Assembly (NCBI GenBank): GCA_003712055.1 | Contig: RHLJ01000001.1 | Location: 930,001-994,000, forward strand | DNA: 64,000 nt | Source: Balneola sp. | GTDB taxonomy: Bacteria; Bacteroidota; Rhodothermia; Balneolales; Balneolaceae | Direction of reading: 5' to 3' | In this document: in pieces, positions 41,590 through 50,063 of the stretch | How positions within the stretch are numbered: position 1 is the stretch's first letter | Layout of the letters: each line of letters starts with the position of its first letter | Made by a program: the position numbers and the translations under genes | The notes under the pieces: model-generated | The model's input: only the letters and a program-made list of their open reading frames with translations | The model's database searches: none | What the model was told of the DNA's origin: nothing

Positions 41590-43149
41590 TTAAAAATCCT
41601 CCGACTCACAAACAGCTGCCGCCACCTTTTCCCCATCAATTGCCGCTGAAATAATCCCGCCTGCATATCCAGCTCCTTCCCCGCAAGGGAATAAACCTTT
41701 TATGCGGATATGTTCCAACGTTTTTCGATCTCTGGGAATACGCACAGGCGAAGAAGTTCGGGTTTCAGGAGCATGAACAATCGCCTCATTGGTTAAGTAT
41801 CCTTTCATGGATAATTCAAAAGCCTTAAAGCCCTGCTGTAAATGCTGATAGATAAAATCAGGCAATACTTCTCCTAATTCCACAGAAGTAATTCCTGGTG
41901 CATAAGAAGTTCTATATAAACTATCCGAGATTTTCCCTTCGGTGAAATCCACCAGTCGTTGCGCCGGAGCAGTTTGGCTTTTTCCACCTGCTTCCCATGC
42001 TCGTTGTTCAATGGCTTCCTGGAATTTCATAGCTGCCAGCGGACCGTATTCTGCAAAATCTTTAAAGTCTTCCTCTTTCAGTTCTACAACAATTCCTGAA
42101 TTAGCAGTAGCCCTGGCACGACGTGATGAAGACCAGCCATTGGTAACAATCTCACCAGGCTGAGTAGCGCAGGGGGCGATCACTCCTCCCGGACACATGC
42201 AGAAGGAATACACTCCTCTTCCTCCAACTTGTTTCACAATGCTGTATGGGGATGGAGGCAGGTATTCTCCCCGATCTTCACAGCTATACTGAATTTGATC
42301 AATGAGTTGTTGAGTATGCTCGACCCTCACTCCAATGGCCAACGGCTTTAATTCAATCTCTATTTCTTTTTGATGGAGCAACTCAAAAATGTCTCTGGCT
42401 GAATGTCCGGTAGCAAGAATGACCTTATGAGCATTAAAGGCAGTACCCTCAAGAGTTTTTACTACCTGTATTTGGTCTCCTTTGATAAATAAATCTGTAA
42501 CCCTGGTGTTGAAATAAATTTCTCCACCATGAGCTCGAATACACTCCCGGATATTGGCAATGATTCCTGGAAGTTTGTTAGTTCCAATATGGGGATGGGC
42601 TTCGATAAGAATATTCTTTACCGCTCCAAAACCCACCAGCAACTCCAGGATTCGGTTTACATCTCCCCTCTTTTTAGAGCGTGTATAAAGTTTTCCATCC
42701 GAGTAGGTTCCGGCCCCTCCTTCACCGAAACAGTAATTAGAGTCTTCATTAACCACATGATCTACATTTATGCCCTTGAGGTCTTTAATGCGCTCTCGAA
42801 CGTCTTTTCCTCTTTCAAGGATGACAGGCTTTTTGCCGAGTTCTATGAGTCTAAGTGCAGCGAATAATCCTGCAGGACCCGCTCCAATGATAATCACTTC
42901 CTCCTGGCTGGAAACATCCGGGTAATCCGGAAGAGGAATAGACTCTTCTTCAAAATCCTCATTAATAAATACCTGAACTTTCAGGTTGATAATCACCTGT
43001 TTCTGGCGGGCATCAATCGACCTTTTAATAATCTCAATATGGCGAATATCATTTGCAGGTATTCCCTCTTTCTTTGAGATGTAGGCTTTGAGTTCCTTAG
43101 GTTGACCGGCTATCTCCGGTAAAACTCTGAGCTGGAGTTCTTTCTGCAT
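41590..43149 (-). CDS. Uncharacterised FAD-dependent dehydrogenase (COG2509-type)
   Basis: A 519-aa flavoprotein. The FAD motif VIIGAGPAGLFAALRLIELGKKPVILERG lies after a 90-residue N-terminal domain that starts LQLRVLPEIAG. Then FGEGGAGTYSDGKLYTRSKKRGDVNRIL, VILATGHSARDIFELL, SFCMCPGGVIAPCATQPGEIVTNGWSSSRRARATANSG and a C-terminal GLFPCGEGAGYAGGIISAAIDG. This combination is typical of the widely conserved but uncharacterised family annotated as FAD-dependent dehydrogenase. Cytoplasmic; reaction unknown. Confidence 0.85.
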   Translation of the reverse strand: MQKELQLRVLPEIAGQPKELKAYISKKEGIPANDIRHIEIIKRSIDARQKQVIINLKVQVFINEDFEEESIPLPDYPDVSSQEEVIIIGAGPAGLFAALRLIELGKKPVILERGKDVRERIKDLKGINVDHVVNEDSNYCFGEGGAGTYSDGKLYTRSKKRGDVNRILELLVGFGAVKNILIEAHPHIGTNKLPGIIANIRECIRAHGGEIYFNTRVTDLFIKGDQIQVVKTLEGTAFNAHKVILATGHSARDIFELLHQKEIEIELKPLAIGVRVEHTQQLIDQIQYSCEDRGEYLPPSPYSIVKQVGGRGVYSFCMCPGGVIAPCATQPGEIVTNGWSSSRRARATANSGIVVELKEEDFKDFAEYGPLAAMKFQEAIEQRAWEAGGKSQTAPAQRLVDFTEGKISDSLYRTSYAPGITSVELGEVLPDFIYQHLQQGFKAFELSMKGYLTNEAIVHAPETRTSSPVRIPRDRKTLEHIRIKGLFPCGEGAGYAGGIISAAIDGEKVAAAVCESEDF

Positions 43150-43216
43150 TTTTTAAAATATTGATTCCTTCTCTAAATATTCTAAGTTCTTTCTATCAAT
43201 GTGATTCTTATTCCAG

Positions 43217-43849
43217 ATGAGAGAATTTGCACTATCAATATTTATGAGTTTAATGCTGAGCTCAATCGCCTATGCATGTAGCTGCGGAGAATGGAACTAT
43301 GAAGATATAGATGAAATATTCTACGGGAAAATAGTTGATGTATCTGAATACTTTTTAGATGACTACTATGATCCTACTAATGAATTTTCTGATTCCGTAT
43401 ATGTAATTGAAATAACGAAAAAGTGGAAAGGCAATTCCTCAAATCGTTTAAGGGTTTATGATGTATATAGTTGTGGCTATGGATTAAGAAATAGGAAAAC
43501 AAATGACGTTATTGTTTATGCGATTAACTACAGCTTATTAGGTGAGTTTTTTTATCATCATTTTGATAATGAACAAGCCTACAAAAAAATAAACTCACTA
43601 GGCAGAATAAAGTTAACAACTGATTGCTTTTACTATCCTACTGCTTTTGAAGATTCTACTTTCAAAAGAATTTCTGACCATGATTTAGAAAAGATTTTAG
43701 ATAAGAGCTTCCAAGGAACAATCTCCCTACGCCCTTACTACATCAACCTTTTTAATTTTATTCTTTTTTTCTGTGTTCTTTTGTTTTTAGGATTTCGATA
43801 TAAAAATTCCAAAAAAATAAATTTAGAGGACAGCGAAACTCCTGAATAA
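43217..43849 (+). CDS. Exported TIMP/NTR-like protein with C-terminal membrane anchor
   Basis: A signal peptide ends AYA and the mature protein starts CSCGEW, the N-terminal Cys-x-Cys seen in TIMP/NTR-like domains where the free cysteine amino group can chelate zinc. Further cysteines (VYSCGYG, TDCFYYP) could form the usual disulfides. A C-terminal transmembrane helix (INLFNFILFFCVLLFLGFRY) and basic tail anchor it. The region is AT-rich compared with its neighbours. Protease inhibition is only a family-based suggestion. Confidence 0.6.
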   Translation: MREFALSIFMSLMLSSIAYACSCGEWNYEDIDEIFYGKIVDVSEYFLDDYYDPTNEFSDSVYVIEITKKWKGNSSNRLRVYDVYSCGYGLRNRKTNDVIVYAINYSLLGEFFYHHFDNEQAYKKINSLGRIKLTTDCFYYPTAFEDSTFKRISDHDLEKILDKSFQGTISLRPYYINLFNFILFFCVLLFLGFRYKNSKKINLEDSETPE

Positions 43850-43860
43850 TCCAAATGCCA

Positions 43861-45228
43861 CTATTGAACCCAAAAGGGAATTACTGATTCATATTCCAGC
43901 TTCCTTCCGAGAGAATCCCTAAAGAAGTCAGTGTTATCAACAGGTTGGCGCAACACCTCAAACTGGTTTTTGGTGGGATTTAAACTATCCGGCATACTAA
44001 AAAACCCACGATATCCGGCCTGATCTGTAACTGGGTGCCTGGCAAAAAATAAATCACTAGGCAAAGTGTCCTTCTCATTCACCACAAACATGAAGAATTG
44101 ATTCGCACAATCAATTTTCTGTTGGTTCAGATTATTACGTCGCTGAAAACTTCGAAGGCTGTCAGCGGGCTCTTCAATCTCGCATAGTTTCTCCATTTTT
44201 TTATCCATCATCTTCATATATGGAATGAATAAAGAGAGGACTTCTCCTTCATTTATTACTGGAGATTGAATGGTAGGAGTACTCAGAAAACTTCCATCAA
44301 ACTCTGATTCATAAAAATTCGGATTGAAGGTGGCGGTAACTGACCGATCCTGATAAAAAGACCTGCTTTCGAAAGGATTGAATTGAAGTACTCCCAGAAA
44401 TGACTTCATAAATACTGTAAAGAATACAACGAATACGGCTATCGCATAAACCTGGAACTTTTTGGCGGATAGATTCGACATGAAAGTTAGAATCAGGTAC
44501 TGGATGGGCCTGAAGATAAAGGGATAAAATATTCTCCCCGTCCACCAGGTAAGCTTAAAATGGAGTCGTGCGAATTTCTCCTTCTCTCTAAAGCGCTTCA
44601 TGTTGAGAACCAGAGAAACTATAGATAAGAGTGTTAAAAGCACTGCTAGAGCTGTGAGCATTACCCGTGAATAGAATTCGAAGATTTCATCAGGCATGAA
44701 CACTTTGACCCCATTCATCAATAAGAAAAAGATGATATAAAGTGCTCCTACTCCAATCATATAAAGAACGAACAGAAACGAAACCGAAAACACCATACTG
44801 GCCATCCTGTCTGTAGCCAGAAGAAAGGAATCCTGGTTTCCAATTCGTTTTTCCATTTCAGATTTATAGAGCTCACTATTGGGAAGCTTCTCGTACTGAA
44901 TACCGTCTTTGAATACCGACATCAGACCAATTAAACCTACCCAGAAGGCCCGCACCACGAAATGAAAAATGAATCCATAATTGAGGACTTTAAGTGCAGT
45001 TAGAGCAACGGCAACGGCAAGCATTGGAAGCAGATCATCAATGATCCCTATGTCTACCTGGTAATTAAATCGGTAAAACTGATAGAAATTCTCTACTACA
45101 CCTGGCAGCTGAAGTGTGGCAAAAATCGCGAGACCTGAAATTAGTAACTCGGGCTCCCAACTTTGTTCAGATACTCGTTGTAGCCAACCGTGATTGAATC
45201 CCTTTTTTTCTTTTTTTGAATCAGACAA
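43861..45228 (-). CDS. Polytopic membrane protein of unknown function
   Basis: 455 aa with about six transmembrane helices in the first 300 residues (LLISGLAIFATLQL, LLPMLAVAVALTALKVLNYGFIFHFVVRAFWVGLIGLMSVF, MVFSVSFLFVLYMIGVGALYIIFFLLMNGV, LTALAVLLTLLSIVSLVLNM, VYAIAVFVVFFTVFMKSFL), then a soluble C-terminal domain of about 150 residues that should lie outside the cytoplasm. No known family is recognised. It converges on the TIMP-like gene with an 11-base gap. Confidence 0.65.
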   Translation of the reverse strand: MSDSKKEKKGFNHGWLQRVSEQSWEPELLISGLAIFATLQLPGVVENFYQFYRFNYQVDIGIIDDLLPMLAVAVALTALKVLNYGFIFHFVVRAFWVGLIGLMSVFKDGIQYEKLPNSELYKSEMEKRIGNQDSFLLATDRMASMVFSVSFLFVLYMIGVGALYIIFFLLMNGVKVFMPDEIFEFYSRVMLTALAVLLTLLSIVSLVLNMKRFREKEKFARLHFKLTWWTGRIFYPFIFRPIQYLILTFMSNLSAKKFQVYAIAVFVVFFTVFMKSFLGVLQFNPFESRSFYQDRSVTATFNPNFYESEFDGSFLSTPTIQSPVINEGEVLSLFIPYMKMMDKKMEKLCEIEEPADSLRSFQRRNNLNQQKIDCANQFFMFVVNEKDTLPSDLFFARHPVTDQAGYRGFFSMPDSLNPTKNQFEVLRQPVDNTDFFRDSLGRKLEYESVIPFWVQ

Positions 45229-45304
45229 TGTTTAGTCCTATTTATAGTCCGTAAAATTAGCTTTCGAATAACATACTCTGAATATGTACTTTTTTTGTTT
45301 AAAC

Positions 45305-45472
45305 GTCATCCTGAACTTGTTTCAGGATCTTAGGGAAAAGCAAGTGCATAATGTTTCGTATCAATCCTCCATATAGGATCATCAGCGGACTTAATTCATT
45401 TTTTTGTCAAATAATTAAGAAAATTAATCCTTATAAAGATTCCGATCCCGAAAGCTTTCGGGACGAGATGAC
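45305..45472. repeat. Dispersed palindromic repeat, GTCAT...ATGAC ends (long variant)
   Basis: Starts GTCATCCTGAACTTGTTTCAGG and ends with the hairpin TCCCGAAAGCTTTCGGGA then GAGATGAC. It lies in the divergent gap between the membrane protein and the ADP-ribosylglycohydrolase-like gene, reaching to 17 bases before the latter's ATG, so it may carry or displace its promoter. Confidence 0.7.
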
Positions 45473-45488
45473 CTTAAAGTAGATCGAT

Positions 45489-46637
45489 ATGAAAAGATTA
45501 GTCATTCTTATTTCTTCAATCCTGATTCTTCAATCATCATTCCTTAGCGCCCAACCTAGCCTTGATGATAAAGTATATGGACTGCTCATTGGCTCCGCGA
45601 TTGGAGACGCAGCAGGTGGCCCCACTGAATTTGCTCCACCAGAGCGAAGCTTTTGGTCTACCACCAATCAAAAAATTACACCGCAGGACTTAGATGAGCT
45701 TGGAGCCCTTTTCAAGCTTCGGGATTATCCTCGCCCCATCGAACCTTTCGGGGTTTGGGAGAATCAGCCCCCTGCTGGTACAATTACAGATGATACCCGG
45801 CTAAAAATGATTTTCTTTGATGCGCTGGAAGCTTCATCGGGAAAGATCACTGAAAAAGACATGGCCAGGGCAACGCTGAATTTTGGAGATCATCTTCCGG
45901 AAAAATACCAGGCGATCAATAAAGAATGGATGAAGGAAATAGGCTTTGCTTCTCGCTGGGCGCTTGGAGAAAGAGAAAATGCTTATCCTACCGAACGTAT
46001 TTGGGGCGGAGTTCCAACTGTGATGGGTTCCATGGCCTTCCTGCCTGTAGCTGCACTCTACCCTGACAATCCCAGAGAAGCTTACAAAAAGACTTATGAA
46101 TTGGGCTACTTTGATAACGGTATCGCTAAAGATATAAATTCAACGATTGTTGCTGGTCTGGCCAACGCGCTCTCAGAAGGAGGAAGTTGGGAATCCGTTA
46201 TCGAAACTATTAGAACTACCGATCCCTTCAATTATAATGGTACGCTTTATGTAAACCGGGCAACCACTCAATGGCTGGATAGAGCTTTATCTATTGCTGA
46301 AAGAGCAGATGGAAATATCGCCCAGCTATATCATCTCCTGGAATCGGAATTGCAGACTACCTACTGGTGGGAGGCCTGGGTTCCTCTTGTGGTAGTTTTT
46401 GCAGTAGCTGAATTTACTGAAGGACACCCGATGGCTTCTATGCAAATTATCCTCGAGTTTGGCCATGATACCGATTCCTATATGCAGGTTATGGGAGCTT
46501 TTCTTGGGGCATTACATGGGAGTAATGTATTTCCTGAAGGAATGATTGATACCGTTAATACTCAGATGAAAACTCAGTTTGGAGAAGATGTAAATGACTG
46601 GATGGAGCTGGTAGAAGCTTATCGAGAGAAGAAATGA
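45489..46637 (+). CDS. Exported ADP-ribosylglycohydrolase family protein
   Basis: Signal peptide (MKRLVILISSILILQSSFLSAQ) then a DraG/ARH-type fold: VYGLLIGSAIGDAAGGPTEF near the N-terminus, GTITDDTRLKMIFFDAL (TDDT metal ligands), and FGHDTDSYMQVMGAFLGALHG (DTD metal ligands). These sites bind two Mg ions and remove ADP-ribose or related N-glycosides. Periplasmic location is unusual for a NAD-derived modification, so a nucleoside or ribosyl-glycoside substrate is possible. It overlaps the next gene by four bases (ATGA). Confidence 0.88.
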   Translation: MKRLVILISSILILQSSFLSAQPSLDDKVYGLLIGSAIGDAAGGPTEFAPPERSFWSTTNQKITPQDLDELGALFKLRDYPRPIEPFGVWENQPPAGTITDDTRLKMIFFDALEASSGKITEKDMARATLNFGDHLPEKYQAINKEWMKEIGFASRWALGERENAYPTERIWGGVPTVMGSMAFLPVAALYPDNPREAYKKTYELGYFDNGIAKDINSTIVAGLANALSEGGSWESVIETIRTTDPFNYNGTLYVNRATTQWLDRALSIAERADGNIAQLYHLLESELQTTYWWEAWVPLVVVFAVAEFTEGHPMASMQIILEFGHDTDSYMQVMGAFLGALHGSNVFPEGMIDTVNTQMKTQFGEDVNDWMELVEAYREKK

Positions 46638-47221
46638 CTAACAATTTCGACCACCTTACTTATCAAAGAAATGATGATAAACTATCACCTGAGTTTATAC
46701 AAAAATGGGTGCTTCCCTTCTACATGACCCATATATATAACGACTCGTTTTCGCCCCGATTGAATATTTTAAGGAATGAATTAGATTGTGAAGTAGTACG
46801 AAAATTATTGGGAGATTTTAACTGGAGAACCAGATCTGTTGGAGCTGTATTTGCAGCTATTATAGACTGCACAAAATTCGAAGAACAAATAGGAACACTA
46901 CTTTTGAAAAGTGAGATGGTATCCGCTGGGAAAAAATATGTGCTTACTCTTGCTACTTTTAATACTCCGCAATCGATCCAGTACTTATTAGATTACCTAG
47001 ATTATTACCTGGAGAGAAAAGATTTATGGTACGATCAAGATCATGCTATGGCAGCATTAAAGTGGCTAGACCATTTAAATGGTTCGAACCATTTAGACAA
47101 TTACATTGAAAGGTGGAACAATTTTATAACAGATAAACCCTACTGGAACCTGGATCAAAGCTTCGAAATAGTTTCAAGAGAGATGACTGCCTTGAAAAGA
47201 CTTTCCAAACGGGATTTATGA
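46634..47221 (+). CDS. DUF6000-like cytoplasmic protein
   Basis: A 195-aa helical protein without a signal peptide. FIQKWVLPFYMTHIYNDSFSPRLNILRNELDCEVVRKLLGDFNWRTRSVGAVFAAI resembles the DUF6000 family, whose members share the xPFYM and LL..NWR..xVGA patterns. Function is unknown. The ATGA overlap with the exported ADP-ribosylglycohydrolase gene implies coupling even though one product is exported and this one is not. Confidence 0.6.
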   Translation: MTNNFDHLTYQRNDDKLSPEFIQKWVLPFYMTHIYNDSFSPRLNILRNELDCEVVRKLLGDFNWRTRSVGAVFAAIIDCTKFEEQIGTLLLKSEMVSAGKKYVLTLATFNTPQSIQYLLDYLDYYLERKDLWYDQDHAMAALKWLDHLNGSNHLDNYIERWNNFITDKPYWNLDQSFEIVSREMTALKRLSKRDL

Positions 47222-47280
47222 AAACTTTTATCACAATGATTTCTAGTTAGTAGCTTCTATCTTAGACAAAAATCATCTTT

Positions 47281-48450
47281 ATGAAATCTCTATTTCCTAT
47301 TCTAATCCTGTTGATAGCAACAGGTCTCCATTGTGATTCAAACTCTTCGAATGGAGATGAACCCGGTTCTCAAACCCTGGAGCCTACCTCTCTTTTCATA
47401 GGTACATATACCAGAGATGAAGGATGGGTAAATGGTAAAGCAGATGGAATTTATTCTGCTTCAATTTCAGAAGACGGTTCCGTTAGTTTGATTGGTACTG
47501 CAGCCGAAGTAATAAATCCTTCCTTTGTTGCTGTCTCACCGGATCGTAATAATCTTTATGCAGTAAGTGAACTTGGTAGAGGTAACGAACCTACAGGCTA
47601 CATCCATGCTTTCACTATTGAAGAAGATGGAAGCCTCACCTTCATTGAAAAATATCCTTCTAATGCCAAGTCACCAGCACATGTAAGTGTCGATGCAACC
47701 GGAAGCATGGTCTTTGCCTCTAATTATAATGGTGGTGTTGCTGTAGTTTATGCCCGAAATGAAGACGGAAGCTTAGAGTTCAGACAACAACTTGATCATG
47801 AAGGTTCAGGACCCCATCCAAACCAGAATAGTTCTCACCCCCATATGGCGAAAATTAGTCCGGATAACAATTTCTTATTTATTCCCGATCTGGGCAGTGA
47901 TAAAGTATGGAGCTATTCCATTGATCAAAGCTCACAAACCGTTTCAAAAACGGAGCAGGAATTTGCTGCACTTGAAGCAGGTTCCGGCCCGCGCCACATG
48001 GATTTCCACCCTACGTTGAATATCGCTTATGTAATGAATGAGCTGAATAGCAGTGTATCTGTGTTTTCTTACAATCCTGACAATGGGGCTCTTGAGGAAC
48101 TTCAGGTTATATCAACCTTACCTGATGGTTTCTCTGAATGGAATTCAACTGCAGATATCCATGTACATCCGAATGGGAATTTCTTGTATGGCTCAAACCG
48201 GGGGCATAATAGTATTGTGAGCTTCAACATTAATTCCACAACCGGGTTACTTACTGAATTAGATCATACTTCCACCCGGGGCGAATTCCCCAGGAACTTT
48301 GCTATCCTGCCAAATGGGGATCAGCTTTTTGTAGCCAACCAAAATACAGATGATGTGTATGTTTTCAACATCGATGGAAACACGGGAGCATTGAGTTACT
48401 CTGGAGAGAGTTTAGATGTCCCTACTCCGGTTTGTGTGGTGTTTTATTAA
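47281..48450 (+). CDS. Exported lactonase family protein (6-phosphogluconolactonase-like seven-bladed propeller)
   Basis: Signal peptide with a possible lipobox (TGLHC), then a Pgl/YbhE-type beta-propeller: LFIGTYTRDEGW..GIYSASIS, NPSFVAVSPDRNNLYAVSE, SPAHVSVDATGSMVFASNYNGG, HPHMAKISPDNNFLFIPDLGSDKVWSY, GSGPRHMDFHPTLNIAYVMNELNSSVSVFSY, FPRNFAILPNGDQLFVANQNTDDV. The His and Glu residues of lactonase propellers are in place. Periplasmic members likely hydrolyse sugar lactones made by oxidoreductases such as the GMC enzyme at 23.8 kb. That link is an inference. Confidence 0.85.
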   Translation: MKSLFPILILLIATGLHCDSNSSNGDEPGSQTLEPTSLFIGTYTRDEGWVNGKADGIYSASISEDGSVSLIGTAAEVINPSFVAVSPDRNNLYAVSELGRGNEPTGYIHAFTIEEDGSLTFIEKYPSNAKSPAHVSVDATGSMVFASNYNGGVAVVYARNEDGSLEFRQQLDHEGSGPHPNQNSSHPHMAKISPDNNFLFIPDLGSDKVWSYSIDQSSQTVSKTEQEFAALEAGSGPRHMDFHPTLNIAYVMNELNSSVSVFSYNPDNGALEELQVISTLPDGFSEWNSTADIHVHPNGNFLYGSNRGHNSIVSFNINSTTGLLTELDHTSTRGEFPRNFAILPNGDQLFVANQNTDDVYVFNIDGNTGALSYSGESLDVPTPVCVVFY

Positions 48451-48475
48451 CATTAATGACTATTCTATTTCTATG

Positions 48476-49171
48476 ATGAAAACTCTAGCCAATCTCCTTA
48501 CATCAATAGCCTTTATTTTTGCATTTTTTCAACTGAATGCTGTAGCACAAAATTCATCTGAATATTTTGAAGGAGAAGTCACTTTTAGTGTAGAACACGA
48601 ATCAATTAACTCGGAAATCCCGACAGATTACTTCTATTACCTTTTCGGAAATTCAATGACTGGTATTGTTACAGAAAAGAAGTATAAAACTATAACCAAA
48701 TCTTTAGGGTTGGGAATATCCACTACCTATTATGATCTAGAAAATAAAAAAGTGTACATGGAGAGCTCAGAATCTGACACTATCAGATGGTATCCATTGG
48801 ACGAAGAGAATGGAGAACTAATTAGTGTCCAGAGAAATAAAGAAGAAAAAAAGTTTCTATTTGATGGGCTTAGAGAATCAGTAACTATAGAGTACATACC
48901 CAATAATCCAAATATTGAAAGAATAGTTGGTACATTTTATTTCCATCCAGACTATAAGCTCAATAAGGAGTTGTATGCCAATCACAAATATAGTTTTTGG
49001 AATTTGTTTATCAATGAGTCCGGGTCAATAAGTATCAGAAATGAATCATATATATATCCACTTTTTAAAAGTATTGCTCAGGTTACAAATATAGAAGAAA
49101 GAGAAGTTCTGGATAGCGAATTAGAATTCGATAAAACAAAGATTCTAGTTAGAGGGGAAGATCCTTTTTGA
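48476..49171 (+). CDS. Exported protein of unknown function
   Basis: The frame is open from 48416, overlapping the previous gene, but the ATG at 48476 (or 48473) begins a clear signal peptide (MKTLANLLTSIAFIFAFFQLNAVAQ). The mature part starts SEYFEGEVTFSVEHES and contains GIVTEKKYKTITKSL, a pattern seen in DUF4412-like outer-layer proteins, but the match is weak. Function is unknown. It is the last gene before the IS200-type element. Confidence 0.6.
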   Translation: MKTLANLLTSIAFIFAFFQLNAVAQNSSEYFEGEVTFSVEHESINSEIPTDYFYYLFGNSMTGIVTEKKYKTITKSLGLGISTTYYDLENKKVYMESSESDTIRWYPLDEENGELISVQRNKEEKKFLFDGLRESVTIEYIPNNPNIERIVGTFYFHPDYKLNKELYANHKYSFWNLFINESGSISIRNESYIYPLFKSIAQVTNIEEREVLDSELEFDKTKILVRGEDPF

Positions 49172-49207
49172 AAACTTCACCTTGTGCCCTTGTATATCCA
49201 CATATGA

Positions 49208-49776
49208 GCCCATGATTGAAATCATGGGCAATAAAAAATTTCGCATATAAAAAACGGTTTTAACCGTTTTCCAATTTGTGTAGCTCTATAAACTCTTCAT
49301 ATTCCTGAGTAAAAGTCTTCTTTAAGTGATGTTGTTTTTGATTCTTAATATAAGAGTGAACCCGTTTAATTAGAGACTCACTTACGGAGTAAGCCGCATA
49401 ACCCGTTTGCCAAGCAAACTTCGAAGATGTAAGATCATTTTGATTTATCCAATGAGAAGAACTTCCTTTAATCTGCTTTAAAACTTCCGCCAACGATTTA
49501 TTTTGATTTAGCAAAAATAGACAATGAATATGATCTGGCACTCCATTTATGATTTGTAATGAGCATTCCAGTCGATCAAATTCATTCTTTATAAAATCAA
49601 ACACCTTCTTTTCAATATCACTACTAATGAAAGGCATTCGGTTTTTGGTGGACCAAATTGCATGAACCCAAACTTTATTTTTCGAATGAGACATTTTTCA
49701 AAGAATGTAAACCATTGAAATGGTTTTTGCCTAGAACAACACTAATTTAAAGCCCACGATTGAAATCGTGGGCTTT
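49208..49776 (-). mobile_element. IS200/REP-type insertion unit bounded by hairpins
   Basis: A single HUH transposase gene flanked by two hairpin pairs. Outer hairpins: GCCCATGAT-TGAA-ATCATGGGC (49208-49229) and AAAGCCCACGAT-TGAA-ATCGTGGGCTTT (49749-49776). Inner hairpins: AAAACGGTT-TT-AACCGTTTT (49251-49270, covering the stop codon) and AAACCATT-GA-AATGGTTT (49709-49726). The outer stems differ by one compensated base pair. No TnpB gene is present and there are no terminal inverted repeats, as expected for IS200-like or REP-associated single-strand transposons. Confidence 0.8.
49260..49694 (-). CDS. IS200/IS605-like Y1 (HUH) transposase, REP-associated type
   Basis: A 144-aa Y1 transposase. 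The HUH metal-binding motif is His55-Ile-His57 (GVPDHIHCLFLL), and the catalytic tyrosine is most likely Tyr115 in RVHSYIKNQKQHH, followed by a basic helix. The length matches IS200/RAYT proteins. It cuts and rejoins single-stranded DNA at hairpin ends. All key residues are present, so the element may still be active. Confidence 0.9.
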   Translation of the reverse strand: MSHSKNKVWVHAIWSTKNRMPFISSDIEKKVFDFIKNEFDRLECSLQIINGVPDHIHCLFLLNQNKSLAEVLKQIKGSSSHWINQNDLTSSKFAWQTGYAAYSVSESLIKRVHSYIKNQKQHHLKKTFTQEYEEFIELHKLENG

Positions 49777-49850
49777 TACCCAAATGACTTCAACAATATA
49801 AACACCAGCACCCCGGTCACAGAAACATAGAGCCAGATCGGGAAGATTCA
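49776..49850 (-). pseudogene. Possible relic of a DUF420 membrane protein C-terminus
   Basis: On the minus strand, just outside the IS200-type unit, an open stretch reads IFPIWLYVSVTGVLVFILLKSFG and then stops at TAA (49776-49778). This closely resembles the FPIWLYVSVTGVxVYxML tail of DUF420 proteins. A stop codon lies immediately upstream, so only the tail remains. The relic's stop codon overlaps the outer hairpin of the transposon, suggesting insertion at or near the gene's end. No gene is otherwise seen between 49777 and 50063. Confidence 0.4.
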
Positions 49851-50063
49851 TTTAGGTACTTTGTGTTTGTTTAGGTGTATCTCTGGTGTGGATAGTTTTT
49901 TATTAATTCCCCTACATATTCATTTGGCTTTCCATCAATAAAAAAAGGTAAAAGCTATATGCCTTAGTTATCGGTTCAAACATTCTTTACTCGTTTATTA
50001 TGTTAAGCGAGATTATTACTTTCATTTTCGTACCCAATAACATGTAGTTACCCACTCACTTGC

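Noticed and set aside
49208-49776. Full IS605 element with TnpB (RNA-guided nuclease)
   Set aside because: Only a Y1 transposase is encoded and there is no room for tnpB or an omega RNA between the hairpins.
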